DNA of 64,000 nt from Flavobacteriaceae bacterium UJ101 (GTDB lineage Bacteria > Bacteroidota > Bacteroidia > Flavobacteriales > UJ101): the NCBI GenBank assembly GCA_001880285.1, contig CP016269.1:2180501-2244500 (forward strand). The letters are read 5' to 3'. Position 1 is the first letter of the stretch; each line of letters begins with the position of its first letter. This document shows, in pieces, positions 26,790-36,705 of this stretch. A program made the position numbers and the translations under genes. Below the pieces are notes generated by a model. The model worked only from the letters and a program-made list of their open reading frames with translations. It had not been told where the DNA came from and ran no database searches.

Positions 26790-29132
26790 ATGAATTCGGA
26801 TTTGTCAAAATATTATATTTCAAAAGATCCATGGATTGATAATATTAGAGACAGTATTATACTGTTTGATCATGAAGGAAGGATAATGGACTATAATGAG
26901 TGTGCTCAAAAATTATTAGAAAAAAAAGATTTGAAAGGGGAATGTTTAGTGGATTATATGCAAATTCCGGTTGAAGAATTAAAAAAACGACAACAAAAAT
27001 TGTTTCAAGGAGAAAATATTGAAAATTTTGAATGTACTCTTCTAATAAAAGGGAAAGAAAAACAAGTTTTGATTGATTCTACAGCCATTTTTGATAATGA
27101 TGAATTTATTGGATCTAAAGATATTATTAGAAATCTTACTCATGATAAAGTAACCCAAAATTTACTAAAAGAATTTCAAGAAAAATTTAAATCTTTTCTT
27201 TCTTATCTACCAGGAGCTATTTATCATAGTGGTTGTACAGTAGATAGAAAGATATTATACATTAGTAATTATATAGAAACTATAATTGGCTATACTTCAG
27301 AAGATTTTATTCATGGCTTAATTAAATTGGGAGATATCATACATGAAGAAGATAAACTTCGAGTTTTTAAAGATATGGAAGAAGCGATTGAGAAAAAAGA
27401 AATTTTCAATCTGCAATATCGTTTAATAAAAAAAGATAAATCTATTGTTTGGATAAGAGAGAGAGGACAAGGAGTATATTCAAATGATGGTAATTTAAAG
27501 TATATAACAGGAGCTATTTTTGATGCAACGGAATATGTGAAAACTCAAGACGAGCTGATAAGGGGTAAGCAACTCTTTAAGTTGATATTTAACAATGCTA
27601 ATATAGGAATTGTATTAGTGGACAAAAATAGAGATATTCAAAAGGTTAATAAATCGTTCATAGAACTTATAGGATATTCAGAAGAAGAATTATTGAAAAA
27701 AAATGTAGATGATCTTACCTATACCTATGGTGAAAATGAACGTGTTTTTAAAGATGGAAAAACGACCACAGAAAAGCAATATCGTAAGAAAGATGGAACA
27801 ATCTTTTGGGGGAGAGTGAATATTGTAAAAGTTTCTGATAATGAAACAGATATATGCTATATGGCGTTTGTTGAAGACATTGATGAAAAAAAACGAAGTG
27901 AAGTTGAGCTTAATCAAAAATTAAAATTAGAAGAATTAGCTACTGAATTATCCTATGATCTTAATAATGAGTTGATAACAGATGTGGAGATTGTCATTAA
28001 ACAGTCAATGCAGAAAATTGGAAATTTATTAAGTTTGGATCGTATAAGTTTATTTTTTACTTTAGATAAAGATCCAATACGAAATCGATTGTCGTGGGCT
28101 CGAGATAAATCCTATTTGGTAAAAGATGATGAAGCAATCGAACGAATATCAAGAATGGAGAGCTTAAAAAATATACTCTATGATAAAAAGAGTATTATTA
28201 TTAATGATGTTGAAGAGTATGAAGATCTAAAAGGAAGAAGTGAATTAATCGGAATGAAAGCTAAATCGTATGCATTAGTTCCATTTTTTAAAAATAATGA
28301 ATTTTTAGGGGTTATGGTTTTCTCTACAATTAAAGAGAAATATGAATGGACTCAAAATTGTGTTAACTTTTTAAAGATAGTTTCAGATAAAATTATGTTA
28401 ACCTTAAGTAGAAATCATTTTGAGAGACAAAGAAATGAACTACTTTATAAATTAGAAAATAAAAATCAGGAATTAAAAGACTTTGCTAAAGTTGTTTCAC
28501 ACGATTTAAAGGCTCCTTTAAGAGGAATTAGTTCGTTAGTAAGTTGGATTAAAGAAGATAATTATGAAAATTTAGGTGAAGAAGGAAAAAATAATATAAA
28601 TTTGGTGCTAGAACGAGTTGAAAAAATGGAGGGGTTAATTCAAGGGATTTTAGATTTTTCAAGCTTAGGTATAGAAAAGGAAAATTCTCAAGAAGCTAAT
28701 ATTGATAAAATAATTGATGATATTATTCATTTTATAGACATTCCAACCAACGTAAAAATAGTTAAAGACACTCCTTTACCTGTAATTAATGCTGATGAAT
28801 ATAGGATGAAACAAGTTTTTATGAATTTAATATCAAATGCAATTAAATATTTAGATAAAGAAAAAGGATTTATTCAAATAGGTGCATCAGAAAAAGAAGA
28901 ATATTGGGAATTTTATGTAAAAGATAATGGAAAGGGGATTAAAGAAAAATATTTTAATAAAGTATTTAAAATATTTGAAACGTTGAATGATCAAAATTCA
29001 GCTAATGGGGTCGGATTATCTATTGTCAAAAAAATAGTAGAAATGTATAATGGTAAAGTTTCAATAGAGTCAAAAATAGGAGAAGGAACAATCTTTAATT
29101 TTTCTATAATGAAAGTAAACCACCAATCATAA
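26790..29132 (+). CDS. Cytoplasmic PAS/GAF sensor histidine kinase
   Basis: A 780-residue kinase without transmembrane segments. Order: PAS (about 10-120), a second PAS with PAC (about 130-255, ending YITGAIFDATEYVKTQ), a third PAS/PAC (about 265-370), a GAF domain (about 385-545), a coiled linker, then the kinase core. The H-box VVSHDLKAPLRG has phospho-acceptor His571. The ATPase domain has MNLISNAIKYL, DNGKGIKEKY and NGVGLSIVKKIVEMY. The input is likely an internal cue such as redox or a small ligand. It is followed 10 bases later by a receiver gene. Confidence 0.92.
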   Translation: MNSDLSKYYISKDPWIDNIRDSIILFDHEGRIMDYNECAQKLLEKKDLKGECLVDYMQIPVEELKKRQQKLFQGENIENFECTLLIKGKEKQVLIDSTAIFDNDEFIGSKDIIRNLTHDKVTQNLLKEFQEKFKSFLSYLPGAIYHSGCTVDRKILYISNYIETIIGYTSEDFIHGLIKLGDIIHEEDKLRVFKDMEEAIEKKEIFNLQYRLIKKDKSIVWIRERGQGVYSNDGNLKYITGAIFDATEYVKTQDELIRGKQLFKLIFNNANIGIVLVDKNRDIQKVNKSFIELIGYSEEELLKKNVDDLTYTYGENERVFKDGKTTTEKQYRKKDGTIFWGRVNIVKVSDNETDICYMAFVEDIDEKKRSEVELNQKLKLEELATELSYDLNNELITDVEIVIKQSMQKIGNLLSLDRISLFFTLDKDPIRNRLSWARDKSYLVKDDEAIERISRMESLKNILYDKKSIIINDVEEYEDLKGRSELIGMKAKSYALVPFFKNNEFLGVMVFSTIKEKYEWTQNCVNFLKIVSDKIMLTLSRNHFERQRNELLYKLENKNQELKDFAKVVSHDLKAPLRGISSLVSWIKEDNYENLGEEGKNNINLVLERVEKMEGLIQGILDFSSLGIEKENSQEANIDKIIDDIIHFIDIPTNVKIVKDTPLPVINADEYRMKQVFMNLISNAIKYLDKEKGFIQIGASEKEEYWEFYVKDNGKGIKEKYFNKVFKIFETLNDQNSANGVGLSIVKKIVEMYNGKVSIESKIGEGTIFNFSIMKVNHQS

Positions 29133-29142
29133 GTTTAATTTT

Positions 29143-29541
29143 ATGGATGAGATAGAGAAAGTATTATTAGTTGAGGATGATAAAGTAGAAGTTTTAAAAT
29201 TTAAAAGAGTTTTAAAACAACTTGAAATCAAAAGTGAATTTTCGATCAGTAAAAATGGCGAAGAAGCATTAAATTATCTGAAAAATGAAGAAACAGAATT
29301 GCCTGATCTTATTCTTTTAGACTTAAATATGCCTAGGATGAATGGCTTTGAGTTCCTAGAAGCAATAAAAAATACCGAGTATGAAAAAATACCCGTTATT
29401 ATTTTAACTACTTCAAACTCAGATCAAGATATAGAAAAAAGTAAAGAATATACTATTAAAGGATATGTTGTGAAACCAATCCGTTATGAAGATTATAAAC
29501 TAGAAATGAAACATATATTTAATAAAGCTTTATCTATATAA
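29143..29541 (+). CDS. Single-domain response regulator (Rcp1-like)
   Basis: A 132-residue receiver-only protein with the acidic pocket VEDD (11-13), phospho-acceptor Asp60 (LILLDLNMPRMNG), the conserved Thr of LTTSNSDQD and the Lys of VVKPI. The longer loop and C-terminal helix match the Rcp1 group usually paired with bacteriophytochrome-like or PAS/GAF kinases. With no output domain it should shuttle phosphate to an HPt partner, and one is encoded next door. Confidence 0.92.
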   Translation: MDEIEKVLLVEDDKVEVLKFKRVLKQLEIKSEFSISKNGEEALNYLKNEETELPDLILLDLNMPRMNGFEFLEAIKNTEYEKIPVIILTTSNSDQDIEKSKEYTIKGYVVKPIRYEDYKLEMKHIFNKALSI

Positions 29542-29556
29542 TTATAATTATTTCAT

Positions 29557-29564
29557 TATATTTG
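29557..29564 (+). promoter_or_regulatory. -7 box close to the receiver-HPt start codon
   Basis: TATATTTG ends only four bases before the ATG at 29569. Transcription would begin at or next to the start codon, giving a leaderless message. Confidence 0.5.
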
Positions 29565-29568
29565 TGAT

Positions 29569-30195
29569 ATGAAAGTGCTTTATTTTGAAGATGATTTGAT
29601 TGACCAAAAATCATTGAAAAGACTGTTTGATAGAAATTATCCCGATGCTGAATTGCATATTGCATCCAACGAGGAAGAGTTTAATTTGATCTTAGAAAAA
29701 ATGAATTTTGACTTGATATTGGCAGATCAGTTTATCGATTCTATTCATGTTTTTAACTATTTAAAGAAGTTAAATAACCAAAAAATAGTGTTAGTTAGCG
29801 GGATAGATAATATATTTGAACAAGGAAACGATATTAAAGTCGATTTAGTCGGCTTTTTAAGTAAACCAATAAACGCTAAAGATTTAGAAAAATACATGGT
29901 GAGACGATCTACTATAGAAAGTTTAGCAGATGGAGACGAAGATTTTATTATCGAGTTGAAAGAAAGTATAAAATCGGAAATACAAAGTGAAATAACCCTA
30001 TATAATGAAGAAGATTCGAATGAAGCAAAGGCAAATTGGATACACAAAACAAAAAGTAAAATTGCCCTATTAGAAGTGCATGAACTTCATAATAAAGCAA
30101 CCGAATTAGAACAAAACCTTCGTAATGATGTAAATTGCGATGATGAGCTAAAAAATTATCTAAATGCTTATCAAGAGGTATTAAAACAATTGTAA
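29569..30195 (+). CDS. Receiver-HPt hybrid protein
   Basis: A 208-residue protein. Residues 1-110 form a receiver domain (FEDD, putative acceptor Asp53 in LILADQF, LVSG, and the conserved Lys of FLSKPI). Residues 115-205 form a four-helix HPt-like bundle. The candidate phospho-accepting His159 lies in WIHKTKSKIALLEV, where canonical HPt proteins have HxLKGSS. It therefore probably links a kinase and the downstream regulator in a phosphorelay. The HPt assignment rests on pattern and is less secure than the receiver. Confidence 0.75.
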   Translation: MKVLYFEDDLIDQKSLKRLFDRNYPDAELHIASNEEEFNLILEKMNFDLILADQFIDSIHVFNYLKKLNNQKIVLVSGIDNIFEQGNDIKVDLVGFLSKPINAKDLEKYMVRRSTIESLADGDEDFIIELKESIKSEIQSEITLYNEEDSNEAKANWIHKTKSKIALLEVHELHNKATELEQNLRNDVNCDDELKNYLNAYQEVLKQL

Positions 30196-30213
30196 ATTTT
30201 TAATCTTTTCATT

Positions 30214-30900
30214 ATGAAAGTAATAATAATAGACGACGACGTTACTTCAAGACTAGTTTTAAGAAAACTATGCTCTAAAATTGATGATATAGAAATTATT
30301 GGAGAATATGAAAATCCTTTAGAGGCAATGCCTATTTTAGATGAAAATAGAGCAGACTTAATTTTCCTTGATATTCATATGCCTGAATTATCCGGAATTG
30401 ATTTCTTAAAAATAAGTAAGAGCCTTCCTTATACAATATTAATAACGTCAGATCCTAATTTTGCATTAGAAGCTTACGAATATAATGTAACAGATTATTT
30501 ATTAAAACCTATCGATACGTTACGTTTTTTGAAAGCAATAGAAAAAGTAAAATCGTTAACAGCTTCTCTAGATAGTGAGAAATCGGGTTCAGAAGAAATT
30601 TATATTAATGTTGATCGAAGATTAGTACGACTTATGATAGACGAAATTAACATTGTTGAGGCAAAAGGTGACTATGTTATGATTCGTACATCTGAAAAAA
30701 ATTATATTGTTCATTCTACAATGAAGAATATTGAGAAAAAATTACCAAGTCATACGTTCATAAAGGTGCATAGATCATATATTATCAATAAAGACCGAAT
30801 CGTTGATATAAAAGATAACTCTGTTTTAATTAATAAAGATGTTGTCCCAATTAGTCGATCTAATAAAGAAACATTGATGAAATCATTAAATATGATTTAA
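30214..30900 (+). CDS. LytTR-family DNA-binding response regulator
   Basis: A 228-residue regulator. The receiver domain has IIDDD (5-9), phospho-acceptor Asp53 (LIFLDIHMPELSG) and the Lys of LLKPI. A LytTR domain from about 125 carries IVEAKGDYVMIRT and FIKVHRSYIINKDRI, the beta-sheet that contacts DNA. It starts 18 bases after the receiver-HPt gene and is the only DNA-binding output in the cluster. The targets are not evident. Confidence 0.93.
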   Translation: MKVIIIDDDVTSRLVLRKLCSKIDDIEIIGEYENPLEAMPILDENRADLIFLDIHMPELSGIDFLKISKSLPYTILITSDPNFALEAYEYNVTDYLLKPIDTLRFLKAIEKVKSLTASLDSEKSGSEEIYINVDRRLVRLMIDEINIVEAKGDYVMIRTSEKNYIVHSTMKNIEKKLPSHTFIKVHRSYIINKDRIVDIKDNSVLINKDVVPISRSNKETLMKSLNMI

Positions 30901-30918
30901 AAAATTAAAGATATTCAA

Positions 30919-30950
30919 AAAATCGCCTTTTATAAAGGCGATTTTTTTAT
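30919..30950 (+). terminator. Terminator of the phosphorelay cluster
   Basis: AATCGCCTTT / AAGGCGATT stem with a four-base loop and seven T. Confidence 0.85.
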
Positions 30951-31021
30951 TTCTGCTAATAAATAAGAGAAAGTAAAAATGGTTTGTTTAATATTTTTTT
31001 TATAATTCAAGAAAAAAATAC

Positions 31022-31029
31022 TATTTTTG
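31022..31029 (+). promoter_or_regulatory. -7 box of the peptidase-transporter unit
   Basis: TATTTTTG lies 19 bases before ATG 31049. Confidence 0.6.
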
Positions 31030-31048
31030 AGAGTTATCAAAACATTGT

Positions 31049-33187
31049 ATGAGGAAGCAAATAACAATTCTATGTAGTATCTTTTTTATACTAAACTTAG
31101 TTGCGCAAAAAAAGAAAATTACACATTTAGATGTCTGGGGATCTGGACAATTTTACCCAAAAACGGTTAACGGGATCAATTCAATGAATAATGGAATTCA
31201 TTATACAACGCTTAGTGAAAAAGGCATTATTGAATATGATTATGAAAATGGAAAAGAAATACAAACCGTTTTATCAGGTAGTTTTAGTGATTATTCATTT
31301 AGTAAAAATGAAAATCTAATTTTATTAGAACAAGACGCAGAGAAAATTTACCGTCATTCAAAAAAGGCATCCTATCAAGTTTATAATAGAAAGGATCATT
31401 CTTTTAACTCTATATTTGGAGGAAAGAAAATTCAAGAACCCACTTTTTCACCAGATGGTCATAAAGTGGCTTTTGTTTTTAATAACAATATTTATTATCA
31501 AAACTTAAAAAATAATCAAGTAACACAGGTTACAAAAGATGGTGTTAAAAATAAAATTATAAACGGTATTACAGATTGGGTTTACGAAGAAGAATTTGCT
31601 TTTGTTAGAGCTTTTGATTGGAGCCTTGATGGAAACACGATTGCTTTTATCCGTTTTGATGAATCAAATGTGAAAGAAGTCAATCTTCCAATTTATGGGG
31701 ATGGGAATTATCCAGAATTGATGACATTTAAGTATCCCAAGGCTGGAGAAGATAATGCAAAAGTATCTGTTCACTATTATAATTTGAATTCGAAAAAAAC
31801 TTTAACGTTAGATTTAGCTCATTACCAAGATTTTTATATCCCTAAAATTAAGTTTAACGATCGAGATGGAAATGATTTATTTGTCTTTGTTTCAAATCGT
31901 CATCAAAATAAAGTGGATGTATTAAAAGTAGATGTCAAAAAGAATACAAAGAAAGTACTTTTCACAGAAACAGATGAAGCGTGGATTGCTACAGATCATT
32001 TAACTTTTGAATTAGAACCAGAAGGTATTATTTGGGCATCAGAAAGAGATGGTTTTAATCATTTATATTTGATAGATTATAAAACAGGGAAGATTAAAAA
32101 TCAAATCACAAAAGGTGATTGGGAAGTTGTTGATTTTTATGGTGTAAATAAAGGAAAAGTATATTATCAATCTACAGAAGAAGGTTCAACGAATCGGGCA
32201 GTTTATTCAAAATCAATAACAAGTGATACAAAACAAAAATTAACTTCTAAAAAAGGTTGGAATGATGCTAATTTTTCAAATAATTTTGAATATTTCATTA
32301 ATACCTATACTGATGCCAATACACCTCATTATATTACATTAAACAGTGGTCGAAACGGACAGGTTATCAAAGTTTTAGAAAATAATAATACTGTGCAACA
32401 AGTTTTAAATCAGTATGATATATCACCTAAGGAATTTATGACGATTACGACTTCTAATGGTGATGAACTTAATGCTTGGATGATAAAACCATCTGATTTT
32501 AATAAAACAGAAAAGTATCCTGTTTTAATGTATGTATATGGAGGACCAGGCTCTCAAACTGTTGAAAATTCATGGGGATGGAATAATTATTTTTGGTTTG
32601 AACAATTAGCACAAGAAGGCTATATAGTTGTTTCTGTTGATAATCGTGGTACTGGAGGGAAAGGTCGCGATTTTAAAAAAGTAACATATAAAGAATTAGG
32701 GAAATACGAAATAGAAGATCAAATTTTGGCTGCAAAATATTTACAAACATTACCTTATGTTGACGCAGAAAGGATTGGAATGTTTGGATGGAGTTTTGGA
32801 GGATATATGACATCATTAGCTATGACAAAAGGAGCTGATGTTTTTAAGATGGGAATTGCCGTAGCACCTGTTACGAATTGGCGATTTTATGATTCAGTTT
32901 ATACTGAACGTTTTATGCAAACACCAGAAGAAAATCCCAATGGATATGATTTAAATTCACCTATTAACCATGTAGAGAAATTAAAAGGGAAGTATTTATT
33001 GATACATGGTTCAGCAGATGATAATGTACATTATCAGAACGCTATGTTAATGGCAGAAGCTTTAGTTCAGGCTAATAAAGATTTTGATATGCATAGTTAT
33101 ACAGATAAAGATCATGGGATATATGGAGGATATACAAGACTTCATTTATACCGTAAAATGACTCATTATATTAAAGAAAATTTATAA
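31049..33187 (+). CDS. Dipeptidyl peptidase IV-like S9 serine peptidase
   Basis: A 712-residue exported enzyme (signal peptide ending about LVAQ). An N-terminal beta-propeller (about 40-460) holds the DWVYEEEFAF motif, whose acidic pair anchors the substrate N-terminus in DPP IV. The C-terminal alpha/beta-hydrolase domain has the catalytic Ser582 (GWSFGGYM), Asp657 (SADDNVH) and His689 (KDHGIYGG). It removes N-terminal X-Pro or X-Ala dipeptides from peptides in the periplasm. Two POT transporter genes follow, the first 30 bases after its stop. Confidence 0.93.
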   Translation: MRKQITILCSIFFILNLVAQKKKITHLDVWGSGQFYPKTVNGINSMNNGIHYTTLSEKGIIEYDYENGKEIQTVLSGSFSDYSFSKNENLILLEQDAEKIYRHSKKASYQVYNRKDHSFNSIFGGKKIQEPTFSPDGHKVAFVFNNNIYYQNLKNNQVTQVTKDGVKNKIINGITDWVYEEEFAFVRAFDWSLDGNTIAFIRFDESNVKEVNLPIYGDGNYPELMTFKYPKAGEDNAKVSVHYYNLNSKKTLTLDLAHYQDFYIPKIKFNDRDGNDLFVFVSNRHQNKVDVLKVDVKKNTKKVLFTETDEAWIATDHLTFELEPEGIIWASERDGFNHLYLIDYKTGKIKNQITKGDWEVVDFYGVNKGKVYYQSTEEGSTNRAVYSKSITSDTKQKLTSKKGWNDANFSNNFEYFINTYTDANTPHYITLNSGRNGQVIKVLENNNTVQQVLNQYDISPKEFMTITTSNGDELNAWMIKPSDFNKTEKYPVLMYVYGGPGSQTVENSWGWNNYFWFEQLAQEGYIVVSVDNRGTGGKGRDFKKVTYKELGKYEIEDQILAAKYLQTLPYVDAERIGMFGWSFGGYMTSLAMTKGADVFKMGIAVAPVTNWRFYDSVYTERFMQTPEENPNGYDLNSPINHVEKLKGKYLLIHGSADDNVHYQNAMLMAEALVQANKDFDMHSYTDKDHGIYGGYTRLHLYRKMTHYIKENL

Positions 33188-33217
33188 TTTGAAACTCAAA
33201 ACTTAAAAATATAAAAT

Positions 33218-34723
33218 ATGAGTAATACAACAATACAAGAAGAAACATTTTTAGGACACCCGAAGGGACTATTTGTCCTGTTCTTTTCTGAGATGTGGGA
33301 GCGTTTTTGCTACTACGGAATGAGAGGACTTTTATCCTTATATATAATAAAAGCTTTAATGCAAGGAGATAGTAAAGCTTTTGCTATTTATGGAGCTTAT
33401 ACAGGATTAGTATACATGGCTCCCGTTTTAGGAGGTTGGGTTGCTGATAAAATATTAGGATATAAGTGGGCCGTTATTTTTGGAGGAATTTTAATGGCTA
33501 TAGGAGAATTTTTAATTCTTGGTGGATCTTTAAACTGGCTTTATGTGGGAATGGCAGCTATTATTGTAGGAAATGGTTATTTTAAGGCTAATATTTCTTC
33601 TATAGTTGGAAAGTTATATGATGATCATGATGTACGAAAAGATTCTGGATTTACCATATTTTATATAGGAATTAACTTAGGAGCCTTCTTAGCTTCTATT
33701 GTGGCTGTAGGTGTAGGAGAAGCTTATGGATTTAGATATGGATTTGGATTAGCCGGTATCGGTATGATCTTAGGAGTATTAATTTTTGTTGCGGGACATA
33801 AGTTTTATGGACATGTAGCAACACCACCAGATCCTGAAGGATTACATAAGAAGGTATTAGGACCTATAACAAAATTACAAGTTACTATTGTAGGTTCTCT
33901 TTTATTAATTCCAGCATTGTATTATTTATTACAATATAATCAGTGGGTTGGATACCTTATGGGAGCTGTTGCAATATATGTGATTGTAAAGTTGATTAGT
34001 GCAGGTGTCAAAGGAGGTAGAGTGTTATTAGATCGAATGATCATTTTTATTATTTTATGTTTGCTTAACATAATCTTTTGGTCATTATTTGAACAAGCAG
34101 GAACTTCTCTTACATTATTTGCCGATCGAAATGTAGATCGTGAAGCCTTTTTAGGTTTTTGGAATATCTCAGCTGGTCAAACACAATCATTTAATGCCTT
34201 CTTTATTTTAGTTTTGGGAACCGTTTTTTCTATGCTTTGGCTTAAATTAGATCAGTGGAAAATGAATCCCAATATTCCAGCTAAATTTGGTATAGGAATT
34301 ATGTTTGTGGGAATAGGATTTTTATTTACCATTTTAGGAAAAGGAGCTGCTGTCAATTATTTAGTGCCGATGTGGACTTTGGTAGGATTATACTTATTCC
34401 ATACAATTGGAGAATTGTTCTTATCTCCGATTGGTCTTTCAATGGTAACCAAATTAGCACCAAAAAATATGACAGGAGAGTTAATGGGAGCATGGTTTTT
34501 ATCATTTGCAGGTTCAAACTATGTTGCAGGTAGTGTTTTAGCACCATTAACAGGTACCGGTGGACATGGAGAAGGTGGTGAAGAAGTGGTTTTGTCAGTA
34601 GCAGAAAGTTTAGATAAATATATCGATGTATTTACTCAATTTGGGTGGATTGCCCTTATTTGTGGAGGTGTTGTATTATTAGCTTCTCCACTTCTTAATA
34701 AATTAATGCACGGAATTAAATAA
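33218..34723 (+). CDS. POT-family proton-coupled peptide transporter (first copy)
   Basis: A 501-residue MFS transporter of the PTR2/POT family, with about 12-14 transmembrane helices. The proton-coupling motif ExxER appears as EMWERF near residue 28, and the N-terminus LGHPKGLFVLFFSEMWERF is diagnostic. GGWVADKILGYKWA is the MFS loop 2-3 motif. It takes up di- and tripeptides. Located between DPP IV and a second POT gene. Confidence 0.94.
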   Translation: MSNTTIQEETFLGHPKGLFVLFFSEMWERFCYYGMRGLLSLYIIKALMQGDSKAFAIYGAYTGLVYMAPVLGGWVADKILGYKWAVIFGGILMAIGEFLILGGSLNWLYVGMAAIIVGNGYFKANISSIVGKLYDDHDVRKDSGFTIFYIGINLGAFLASIVAVGVGEAYGFRYGFGLAGIGMILGVLIFVAGHKFYGHVATPPDPEGLHKKVLGPITKLQVTIVGSLLLIPALYYLLQYNQWVGYLMGAVAIYVIVKLISAGVKGGRVLLDRMIIFIILCLLNIIFWSLFEQAGTSLTLFADRNVDREAFLGFWNISAGQTQSFNAFFILVLGTVFSMLWLKLDQWKMNPNIPAKFGIGIMFVGIGFLFTILGKGAAVNYLVPMWTLVGLYLFHTIGELFLSPIGLSMVTKLAPKNMTGELMGAWFLSFAGSNYVAGSVLAPLTGTGGHGEGGEEVVLSVAESLDKYIDVFTQFGWIALICGGVVLLASPLLNKLMHGIK

Positions 34724-34743
34724 ATATAAAAATAAAGGAAGAT

Positions 34744-34775
34744 AAAGCCATCATTGCTTGATGGCTTTATTATTT
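34744..34775 (+). terminator. Terminator between the two POT genes
   Basis: AAAGCCATCA / TGATGGCTTT inverted repeat followed by ATTATTT. It is imperfect as a terminator but strong as a stem. Confidence 0.6.
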
Positions 34776-34788
34776 AAATAGAATTCAA

Positions 34789-36567
34789 ATGAATACAACA
34801 ACCAATAATGACTTTTTTAAAAGTAATGTATTAGGACATCCAGCAGGATTGTTCGTACTATTTTTTACAGAAATGTGGGAACGTTTTTCCTTCTATGGAA
34901 TGCGTGTATTGTTAGTAATGTTTTTAACAGCCCCTTTGCTAATTGATAATCCGGGTTGGGAATGGCCTAGAGAAAATGCAATGGCATTATTTGGTACTTA
35001 TGCAGGGTTATTATATTTAACTCCTATTGTAGGTGGAATGATTGCTGACAAGTTGATAGGATATCGATGGGCTGTTGTAATAGGTGCTTTTATTATGACG
35101 TTAGGACATGCTGCTATGGCTGTTGAAACACCTTTCTTTTTATATTTAGGATTAGCTTTATTGGTTATAGGAACAGGTTTTTTTAAACCGAATATGACTT
35201 CTATTATTTCGGAAATGTATAAAGATGTACCTGAAAAAAAAGATGGAGCATATACTATTTTTTATATGGGTGTGAATGCTGGAGCTTTCTTTGGGATGAT
35301 GATGTGTGGTTATTTAGCTGAAAAAGTAGGATGGAGTTATGGATTTGGATTGGCAGGTATTTTCATGTTATTAGGTACACTTCAATTTTGGTTGGCAAAA
35401 CCTTTGTTTGGCTCAATTGGTGATGTCCCTTCAAAACAAAAGTTATCAGAAAATGATTCAATTGATCAAATAGGAATTTTAGATGAAGATAAAAAGGAAG
35501 GAACACATGAAGAATTGAACCCTTTTACATCGTTGGATAAAATTTGTATTGCACTTATTGGTGTTTTAGGGTTTACGTGGATTATGAACGATCCTCTGTC
35601 AAAAATAGGTGATATACATTTAATACCAGGAGGGGATTTGGGAGCTAATATAGCTATTTTAACAGCATTAGGATTATTACTTTTTGTATTAATTTCAAGA
35701 ATTATACGATATCCAAAAGTTGTTCGAGACCGAATGATTGCGGTAACCGTTTTTGCATTTTTCACCGTATTCTTTTGGGCTTCTTTTGAACAAGGAGCAG
35801 GATCTTTAGTGATTTTTGCTAGAGATTATACAGATCGTGTTTTAATTGGAGATTCAGCTACGATATTTAAAATAGTAAATACATTGTTAACTATAGTGCC
35901 ACTATCCATTATAACTTGGGTATTATTTTTGTTAGCAAAACAAACTTTTAAAAAGATTGCATTGTCAAACATAGTATTATTAGGATGTTTTGTAATCGTG
36001 TGGGGAATTGTAATTTGGATGCTTAATAGAGAATTTTCTTCTGATACCGCAGAAGTAGCTGCTTCATGGTTTAGTATTTTGAATTCCTTCTTTATTATAG
36101 CCTTGGCACCATTATTTTCAAAATGGTGGGAAAGTAAATACAATCCATCTGCAGCAACAAAGTATGGTTTAGGTTTAATTATAATGGCAATAGGGTTTGG
36201 TTTATTAGCATATGGAGCTAGTAATATCCCTCAAGGAGCTACAACAGCATCTGTAAGTATGATATGGTTGATTGTAGCCTATTTATTTCATACAATGGGA
36301 GAATTATGTCTTTCTCCTGTAGGATTATCTTATGTATCTAAATTAGTTCCAGCAAGAATGATCGCTTTCATGTTTGGTATCTGGTATTTAGCAATTGCTA
36401 TTGGAAATAAATTAGCAGGATCATTAGGAGGAATGATCGACGAAATTACTTCTACCTATGATTTATCAACCTTCTTTTTAATCTTTACTATTGTACCTAT
36501 TGTAGCAGGTTTATTGGTTATTTCATTAAATCCTGTACTAAAAAAGTTAATGCATGGAGTAAAATAA
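34789..36567 (+). CDS. POT-family proton-coupled peptide transporter (second copy)
   Basis: A 592-residue homologue of the preceding transporter with the same N-terminus (LGHPAGLFVLFFTEMWERF) and ExxER motif. It is about 90 residues longer, with a charged cytoplasmic loop at about 208-240 (SKQKLSENDSIDQ) and extra central helices. Duplicate POT carriers next to a dipeptidyl peptidase suggest different peptide ranges. It is separated from copy one by a hairpin. Confidence 0.94.
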   Translation: MNTTTNNDFFKSNVLGHPAGLFVLFFTEMWERFSFYGMRVLLVMFLTAPLLIDNPGWEWPRENAMALFGTYAGLLYLTPIVGGMIADKLIGYRWAVVIGAFIMTLGHAAMAVETPFFLYLGLALLVIGTGFFKPNMTSIISEMYKDVPEKKDGAYTIFYMGVNAGAFFGMMMCGYLAEKVGWSYGFGLAGIFMLLGTLQFWLAKPLFGSIGDVPSKQKLSENDSIDQIGILDEDKKEGTHEELNPFTSLDKICIALIGVLGFTWIMNDPLSKIGDIHLIPGGDLGANIAILTALGLLLFVLISRIIRYPKVVRDRMIAVTVFAFFTVFFWASFEQGAGSLVIFARDYTDRVLIGDSATIFKIVNTLLTIVPLSIITWVLFLLAKQTFKKIALSNIVLLGCFVIVWGIVIWMLNREFSSDTAEVAASWFSILNSFFIIALAPLFSKWWESKYNPSAATKYGLGLIIMAIGFGLLAYGASNIPQGATTASVSMIWLIVAYLFHTMGELCLSPVGLSYVSKLVPARMIAFMFGIWYLAIAIGNKLAGSLGGMIDEITSTYDLSTFFLIFTIVPIVAGLLVISLNPVLKKLMHGVK

Positions 36568-36597
36568 TGAAGAAGTTAAATAACTAGATATATAGTG

Positions 36598-36629
36598 ATC
36601 ATCCTAATTTTTAGGATGATTATTTTTTT
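36598..36629 (+). terminator. Terminator after the second POT gene
   Basis: ATCATCCTAA / TTAGGATGAT perfect stem with a short loop, then TATTTTTTT. Confidence 0.8.
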
Positions 36630-36659
36630 GGCACATATATTGAAATAAAGAAAATATAT

Positions 36660-36667
36660 TAACTTTG
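36660..36667 (+). promoter_or_regulatory. Promoter of the thioredoxin-like pair
   Basis: TAACTTTG -7 box with a TTG at 36640-36642 seventeen bases upstream. Confidence 0.6.
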
Positions 36668-36705
36668 TAAGCGTTATAAGTTATATACGACTAACCATAA
36701 ACATT

